Shown piece after piece: positions 59,215 through 64,000 of a DNA stretch of 64,000 bases. Positions within the stretch are counted from its first letter, which is position 1; each line of letters begins with the position of its first letter. The notes under the pieces were generated by a model. The model was not told the DNA's origin and did no database searches. It saw only the letters and a program-made list of their open reading frames with translations. The stretch is from contig NZ_CP015225.1 in NCBI RefSeq assembly GCF_001623525.1, positions 6,460,501 through 6,524,500 on the forward strand, written 5' to 3'. The DNA is from Pseudomonas fluorescens (GTDB taxonomy: Bacteria; Pseudomonadota; Gammaproteobacteria; Pseudomonadales; Pseudomonadaceae). The translations under genes and the position numbers were made by a program.

Positions 59215-59892
59215 ATGAAATTACTGGTCGTCGAAGACGAAGCGCTGTTGCGTCACCACCTGCAAACCCGTCTCACCGACAGCGGCCATGTGGTGCAGGC
59301 CGTGGCCAATGCCGAAGAGGCCTTGTACCAGGTCCGGGAATTCAACCATGACCTGGCGGTGATCGACCTGGGCTTGCCGGGCATCAGCGGGCTGGAGCTG
59401 ATCCGCCGGCTGCGCTCGCAGGACAAGACGTTTCCGATCCTGATCCTGACCGCCCGCGGCAACTGGCAGGACAAGGTCGAAGGCCTGGCCGCCGGTGCCG
59501 ACGACTATGTGGTCAAGCCGTTTCAGTTCGAAGAACTGGAGGCCCGGCTGAACGCCCTGTTGCGCCGCTCCAGTGGTTTTACCCAATCGACCATCGTCGC
59601 CGGTCCGTTGCTGCTCGACCTCAACCGCAAGCAGGCGTCCCTCGATGAGGAGCCGCTGGCGTTGACTGCCTACGAGTACCGCATCCTCGAATACCTCATG
59701 CGCCATCACCAGCAGGTGGTGGCCAAGGACCGCTTGATGGAGCAGCTTTACCCCGATGACGATGAGCGTGATCCCAATGTCATCGAAGTGCTGGTCGGGC
59801 GCCTGCGCCGTAAGCTGGAAGCGCCGGCTGGCTTCAAGCCGATCGATACCGTGCGCGGCCTGGGCTACCTGTTCAACGAGCGCTGCCAGTGA
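59215..59892 (+). CDS. phoP: Response regulator PhoP
   Basis: This 225-residue OmpR-type regulator has a receiver domain (Asp in LAVIDLGLPGISG, Lys in VVKPFQFEE) and a winged-helix domain (TAYEYRILEYLMRHHQQVVAKDRLMEQLY). With PhoQ it senses low divalent cations and antimicrobial peptides. It overlaps phoQ by four bases. Confidence 0.95.
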   Translation: MKLLVVEDEALLRHHLQTRLTDSGHVVQAVANAEEALYQVREFNHDLAVIDLGLPGISGLELIRRLRSQDKTFPILILTARGNWQDKVEGLAAGADDYVVKPFQFEELEARLNALLRRSSGFTQSTIVAGPLLLDLNRKQASLDEEPLALTAYEYRILEYLMRHHQQVVAKDRLMEQLYPDDDERDPNVIEVLVGRLRRKLEAPAGFKPIDTVRGLGYLFNERCQ

Positions 59893-61235
59893 TTCGTTCG
59901 CTTCGCCTGCGGTTGATGCTGGCCGCCATGACCCTGGCGGTGCTGTTCATGCTGGCCTTGTTGCCGGCCATGCAAGGCGCGTTCAGCCTGGCACTGCAGG
60001 AATCCATCGAGCAACGCCTGGCTTCGGACGTGACCACGCTGATTTCCGCCGCCCGAGTGGAAAACAACCGCTTGAGGATGCCGGCGCAGTTGCCCGATGA
60101 GCGCTTCAACCTCGCCGATGCCCGCCTGCTGGGCTACATCTATGATCGCGAGGGGCGGTTGGTCTGGCGCTCGAAGGCTACCCAGGAAGAGAACATCAAT
60201 TACACGCCACGCTATGACGGCCAGGGCAACCAGTTCGCGCGCATTCGCGAGAACGACGGCCAGGAGTTTTTTGTCTATGACGTCGAGATCAAGCTGCTCG
60301 GCGGCCAGAGCGCGGCGTTCAGCATCGTTACCTTGCAACCGGTGCGCGACTACGAAGTGACCTTGCAGGGCCTGCGGGACAATCTGTACCTGGGCTTTGG
60401 CGCGGCCCTGTTGGTGTTGCTGGCGCTGTTGTGGATCGGCCTGACCTGGGGCCTTCGGGCGCTGCGGCGCCTGAGCCAGGAACTGGACGAAATCGAAAGC
60501 GGGGCCCGGGAAAGCCTCAGTACTGAACATCCCCGGGAACTGTTGCGCCTGACCGGCTCCCTCAACCGCCTGCTGTACAGCGAGCGGGAGCAACGCAGCC
60601 GTTATCGCGATTCCCTCGATGACCTGGCCCACAGCTTGAAGACCCCGTTGGCGGTGTTGCAGGGCGTCAGCGAGGACATGGCCCGACGCCCGGAGGACCG
60701 TGGACAGGCTTGGGTGCTGCAAACCCAGATCGAGCGCATGAGCCAGCAGATCGGCTACCAGTTGCAGCGCGCCAGCCTGCGCAAAAGCGGGCTGGTGCGC
60801 CATCAGGTACGCTTGCGCCCGGTGTTGCAAAGCCTGTGTGACACCCTGGACAAGGTCTATCGCGACAAACGAGTCAATGTCAGTTTCGATCTGCCGGAGC
60901 ACTGCCAGGTGCCGATCGAACAGGGCGCCTTGCTGGAGATGCTCGGCAACCTGCTGGAAAACGCCTATCGGCTGTGCCTGGGCGAGGTGCGCGTCAGCGT
61001 GCACCAGACCCTCGGCGGTACGGAGTTGAGTGTCGAGGACGACGGGCCGGGCGTGCCACCGGATCAACGTGCGCGGATTCTCCAGCGGGGCGAGCGACTG
61101 GATCGCCAGCATCCGGGGCAAGGGATCGGACTGGCGGTGGTGGAAGACATCATCGAGAGCTACGGCGCCAAGTTGACCCTGGGGGATTCAGAGCTGGGCG
61201 GGGCGGCGTTCCGGATTCATTTTCCGGTGGTTTGA
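59889..61235 (+). CDS. phoQ: Sensor histidine kinase PhoQ
   Basis: This 448-residue inner-membrane kinase has an N-terminal membrane helix, a periplasmic sensor domain (about 35-165), a second helix (YLGFGAALLVLLALLWIGLTWGL), the H-box DDLAHSLKTPLAVLQG and an ATPase region (ENAYRLCLGE; GQGIGLAVVEDII). It is coupled to phoP. Confidence 0.95.
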   Translation: MIRSLRLRLMLAAMTLAVLFMLALLPAMQGAFSLALQESIEQRLASDVTTLISAARVENNRLRMPAQLPDERFNLADARLLGYIYDREGRLVWRSKATQEENINYTPRYDGQGNQFARIRENDGQEFFVYDVEIKLLGGQSAAFSIVTLQPVRDYEVTLQGLRDNLYLGFGAALLVLLALLWIGLTWGLRALRRLSQELDEIESGARESLSTEHPRELLRLTGSLNRLLYSEREQRSRYRDSLDDLAHSLKTPLAVLQGVSEDMARRPEDRGQAWVLQTQIERMSQQIGYQLQRASLRKSGLVRHQVRLRPVLQSLCDTLDKVYRDKRVNVSFDLPEHCQVPIEQGALLEMLGNLLENAYRLCLGEVRVSVHQTLGGTELSVEDDGPGVPPDQRARILQRGERLDRQHPGQGIGLAVVEDIIESYGAKLTLGDSELGGAAFRIHFPVV

Positions 61236-61265
61236 CTGGAATACTTCGGTGGGGTTGCCGGCCTT

Positions 61266-61359
61266 TGTGGCGAGGGAGCTTGCTCCCGCTCGAGTGCGCA
61301 GCGCTCGCAAGTCCTTGGGGCCGCTTCGCAGCCCAGCGGGAGCAAGCTCCCTCGCCACA
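61266..61359. repeat. REP doublet (inverted pair)
   Basis: A compact inverted pair of the main family between phoQ and the AraC-type gene. Confidence 0.85.
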
Positions 61360-61398
61360 GGGGCCGGCGGGCTCTCCACAGAAGTTGGATGTCACCAC

Positions 61399-62397
61399 TC
61401 AATTCTCCTGCTCCCGATAAGCCCCCGGCGTCAGCCCCGTCCACTTCTTGAACGCCCGGTGAAACGCCGATGGCTCTGAGAAACCCAACTGCTCGGCAAT
61501 CTGCTGCAACGACAGGTCCGCCCGCCCCAAGTGGTAGATGGCGATATCCCGCCGCAGCTGATCCTTGAGTTCCTGGAAGCTGGTGCCTTCTTCACGCAAA
61601 TGCCGGCGCAAGGTCTGCGGGCTGATGTGCAGATGGCCGGCGACGGTGTCCAGGTCGGGCCAGCGGGCGGTGTCGCGGCTGAGCAGGCGGCGCAGTTGGC
61701 TGCTCAGGCTATGGCCATCGTCCGGGCGCGACAGCAGGTCGGCGGGGGAGCGTTCGAGGAAATGCTTGAGGGTGCGTTCGTCCTGCAGCAGTGGCATGCC
61801 CAGGTAACGGCTGTGGAACAACAGGCTGCTGCTGCGCGCTTCGAACACCAGCGGACAGGAAAAAAGTAAGTCGTATTCGGCACCGTGGGCGGGTTTGGTG
61901 TAGCCGAAAGTCGCCTGTTCCAGGCCGATACGCTGGCCGATCAGCCAACTGGCCAGGCGATGCCAGACTACCAGCAAGCTTTCAGTCAGAAAATGATCCG
62001 GGTCCCACAGCGTCGAATCGTCCAGCACCAGCCGCACTCGCTCGCCTTCGGCTTCCAGGGTCAGGCTCGGCGCGTCGGGGAACAGACTGTAGAACAGCAA
62101 GCCGCGTTGAAGGGCCTTGCCCAGGGTCCGACAGTGGATCAACGCGTGACACATCATGGCAAACGTCCCGGGTTTACTCGCAGCCCTACCGAATCCCAGG
62201 TATTCGTCCCCCAATGCCAGCCACAGCGCCTGCAACAGGCGCGCGAACTGCTCGGGCGCAATCCGCGCGCGCGGCTCGTCCAACAGCTCTGGGCTGATGC
62301 CCAGCTGTTGCAGCACAGGAACATAGTCGAAGCCTTGCCGGCGCGCGCCGCCCAAGGCTGCGCGGGCGAAGTGGCTGGCGATCGTGCGTTGGCGCAT
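61399..62397 (-). CDS. AraC-family regulator, OruR-like
   Basis: This 332-residue protein has an N-terminal arabinose-binding-like domain (about 20-200) and a C-terminal AraC HTH (VAGHLHISPQTLRRHLREEGTSF; AEQLGFSEPSAFHRAFKKWTGLTPGAYR). It is divergent from dctA and shares a 333-base promoter region, but dctA is expected to be controlled by an RpoN activator. Target unknown. Confidence 0.88.
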   Translation of the reverse strand: MRQRTIASHFARAALGGARRQGFDYVPVLQQLGISPELLDEPRARIAPEQFARLLQALWLALGDEYLGFGRAASKPGTFAMMCHALIHCRTLGKALQRGLLFYSLFPDAPSLTLEAEGERVRLVLDDSTLWDPDHFLTESLLVVWHRLASWLIGQRIGLEQATFGYTKPAHGAEYDLLFSCPLVFEARSSSLLFHSRYLGMPLLQDERTLKHFLERSPADLLSRPDDGHSLSSQLRRLLSRDTARWPDLDTVAGHLHISPQTLRRHLREEGTSFQELKDQLRRDIAIYHLGRADLSLQQIAEQLGFSEPSAFHRAFKKWTGLTPGAYREQEN

Positions 62398-62452
62398 GGC
62401 TGGAATCCGTCCGTTAAGCGGGCGATGGTAGCAGGGCACTGCGGCCCGACAA

Positions 62453-62466
62453 GGCGGATATCCGCC
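62453..62466. promoter_or_regulatory. Upstream palindrome 1, dctA
   Basis: GGCGGATATCCGCC is a perfect 14-base palindrome about 134 bases upstream of the sigma-54 element, a likely enhancer site for a DctD-type activator. Confidence 0.65.
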
Positions 62467-62493
62467 AAATCCCGGAGTGATAAACACCCCGTG

Positions 62494-62507
62494 GGCGGAA
62501 ATCCGCC
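62494..62507. promoter_or_regulatory. Upstream palindrome 2, dctA
   Basis: GGCGGAAATCCGCC repeats palindrome 1 with a single base change, 41 bases downstream (about four turns), so two activator dimers could bind on one face. Confidence 0.65.
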
Positions 62508-62585
62508 ACATTCCACGCCCGTGTTTAACTCGTGAATAATTCCAGAACCCTTCTGCGACAGCGCTTGTAGGGGTTTTCTGAAAAA

Positions 62586-62600
62586 TGGCACGAGCCTTGC
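62586..62600 (+). promoter_or_regulatory. Sigma-54 promoter of dctA
   Basis: TGGCACGAGCCTTGC is a near-perfect -24/-12 element. The transcript should start near 62612, leaving a leader of about 120 bases. Confidence 0.9.
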
Positions 62601-62730
62601 GATACAGCACACAGGTCTGCCGCGTGCAGCCGACAAAAAACAAATCCCTCCAGTGCAGGAGGGTTCGCAATTGAGGTGCCGTGGACGACAGGTGGAAGTC
62701 GTCAAACGGGACTCTTGAGGAAGGTTTGCC

Positions 62731-64000
62731 ATGACGACTCGTCAGCCACTGTACAAATCCTTGTATTTCCAAGTGATCGTAGCCATTGCCATCGGCATTT
62801 TGCTCGGCCACTTCTACCCGCAGACTGGTGTTGCCCTCAAGCCGTTCGGTGACGGGTTCATCAAACTGATCAAAATGGTCATCGCCCCCATCATTTTCTG
62901 TACCGTCGTCAGCGGCATCGGCGGTATGCAGAACATGAAATCGGTCGGCAAGACCGGCGGCTATGCGCTGCTGTACTTTGAAATTGTCTCCACCATCGCC
63001 CTGCTGATCGGCCTGGTCGTGGTTAACATCGTGCAACCGGGTGTAGGCATGCACATCGATGTATCGACCCTGGACACCAGCAAGATCGCCGGTTTCATCA
63101 ATGCCAGTAAAGACCAGAGCATCATCGCCTTTATCCTCAACGTGATCCCGAACACCATCGTCGGCGCGTTCGCCAACGGTGACATCCTGCAAGTGCTGAT
63201 GTTCTCGGTGCTCTTCGGCTTCGCTCTGCATCGCCTGGGTGCCTACGGCAAGCCGGTACTGGACTTCATCGATCGCTTCGCCCATGTGATGTTCATCATC
63301 ATCAACATGATCATGAAGCTGGCGCCGATCGGTGCGTTCGGTGCCATGGCCTTCACCATCGGCGCCTACGGTGTCGGTTCGCTGGTGCAACTGGGCCAGC
63401 TGATGATCTGCTTCTATATCACCTGCGTGGTGTTCGTGCTGGTAGTACTGGGCGCCATCTGCCGCGCCCACGGCTTCAGCGTGGTCAAGCTGATTCGCTA
63501 CATCCGTGAAGAACTGCTGATCGTGCTGGGCACTTCCTCGTCGGAATCGGCCCTGCCACGCATGCTGATCAAGATGGAGCGCCTGGGTGCCAAGAAGTCG
63601 GTCGTAGGCCTGGTCATCCCGACTGGCTACTCGTTCAACCTCGACGGTACGTCGATCTACCTGACCATGGCCGCGGTGTTCATCGCCCAGGCCACCGATA
63701 CCCCGATGGACCTGACTCACCAGATCACCCTGCTGCTGGTGCTGCTGCTGTCCTCCAAAGGTGCGGCTGGCGTGACCGGTAGCGGCTTCATCGTGCTGGC
63801 GGCCACCCTGTCGGCCGTGGGCACCTTGCCGGTGGCCGGTCTGGCACTGATTCTGGGTATCGACCGCTTCATGTCCGAAGCTCGCGCCCTGACCAACCTG
63901 GTGGGCAACGCCGTTGCCACGATCGTGGTTGCCAAGTGGGTCAAGGAACTGGACGAAGACCAGTTGCAGACCGAGCTGGCTTCCGGTGGTCGTGGTATCG
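62731..64000 (+). CDS. dctA: C4-dicarboxylate transporter DctA (partial, runs off the window)
   Basis: The first 423 residues of a sodium/proton-coupled dicarboxylate symporter of the DAACS family are present, with no stop before the window end. Conserved motifs are [36 protein letters not shown] and [19 protein letters not shown]. The family is about 440 residues, so only about 15-20 are missing. It imports succinate, malate and fumarate across the inner membrane. GAGGAAGG precedes the ATG at 62731, and a sigma-54 promoter lies upstream. Confidence 0.96.
   Translation, partial: MTTRQPLYKSLYFQVIVAIAIGILLGHFYPQTGVALKPFGDGFIKLIKMVIAPIIFCTVVSGIGGMQNMKSVGKTGGYALLYFEIVSTIALLIGLVVVNIVQPGVGMHIDVSTLDTSKIAGFINASKDQSIIAFILNVIPNTIVGAFANGDILQVLMFSVLFGFALHRLGAYGKPVLDFIDRFAHVMFIIINMIMKLAPIGAFGAMAFTIGAYGVGSLVQLGQLMICFYITCVVFVLVVLGAICRAHGFSVVKLIRYIREELLIVLGTSSSESALPRMLIKMERLGAKKSVVGLVIPTGYSFNLDGTSIYLTMAAVFIAQATDTPMDLTHQITLLLVLLLSSKGAAGVTGSGFIVLAATLSAVGTLPVAGLALILGIDRFMSEARALTNLVGNAVATIVVAKWVKELDEDQLQTELASGGRGI

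Noticed and set aside
61399..63720. 773-codon minus-strand frame extending the AraC gene into dctA
   Set aside because: Only the first 332 codons from the ATG at 62397 match a protein family; the rest is antisense to dctA.

Overview
The window is chromosomal DNA of a Pseudomonas of the P. fluorescens/P. putida lineage. The evidence is the high-GC codon use, Pseudomonas-specific genes (amrZ, oprH-phoPQ, aot/aru arginine genes, DUF2790), near-verbatim P. aeruginosa gene blocks, and many REP-type inverted repeats of the fluorescent-pseudomonad kind. Nearly all of it is ordinary core genome. The less explained parts are a small island at about 3.4-6.3 kb and two small exported proteins beside nrdB.

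Layout. (1) 0.2-3.4 kb: a metallo-beta-lactamase-fold hydrolase, a small Xre regulator, and an AraC regulator divergent from a TauE/SafE exporter. (2) 3.4-6.3 kb: four genes of unknown role, including a DUF6933-like protein, a Cys/His protein and a BRO-N antirepressor-like protein. (3) 6.7-9.0 kb: nrdB, a repeat-containing exported microprotein and a DUF2790 protein. (4) 9.4-24.6 kb: acs, then the arginine uptake operon aotJQMP-argR and the succinylarginine catabolic operon aruCFGDB-(PA0900-like)-aruE. Candidate ArgR boxes precede aotJ and aruC. (5) 24.6-31.7 kb: a lumazine synthase paralogue behind an FMN riboswitch, ltaE, alaS, lysC, rsmA, and tRNA-Ser plus two tRNA-Arg genes. (6) 31.7-42.3 kb: an exported DUF4124-like protein, mgtE, a LysE exporter with an AraC regulator, amrZ, tRNA-Arg(CCT), a TPR response regulator with a soluble histidine kinase, a glutamine-synthetase-like ligase and an MFS transporter. 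(7) 42.4-50.1 kb: flagellar and chemotaxis genes (ycgR, flgN, flgM, flgA; cheV, cheR; flgBCDE) with recognisable sigma-54 and sigma-28 promoters. (8) 50.5-56.6 kb: nrdA and an RstA/RstB-like two-component pair. (9) 56.6-64 kb: a phosphopantetheinyl transferase, a dienelactone hydrolase, oprH-phoP-phoQ, an OruR-like AraC regulator, and dctA running off the window end.

How the parts fit. Arginine import and the AST pathway sit together under ArgR. The two subunits of class Ia ribonucleotide reductase, adjacent in P. aeruginosa, are about 42 kb apart here. Each keeps a candidate NrdR box, and nrdA also has a perfect DnaA box. dctA has a textbook sigma-54 promoter with two near-identical upstream palindromes. 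oprH is preceded by four 11-bp-phased PhoP-box-like repeats.

I found no CRISPR array, prophage, insertion sequence or clearly new defence system. The most novel-looking items are the repeat microprotein next to nrdB, the uncharacterised 3.4-6.3 kb gene group, a possible leader peptide before mgtE and a possible internal start in lysC. Gene starts were chosen from ribosome binding sites and family alignments recalled from memory. No database search was run.
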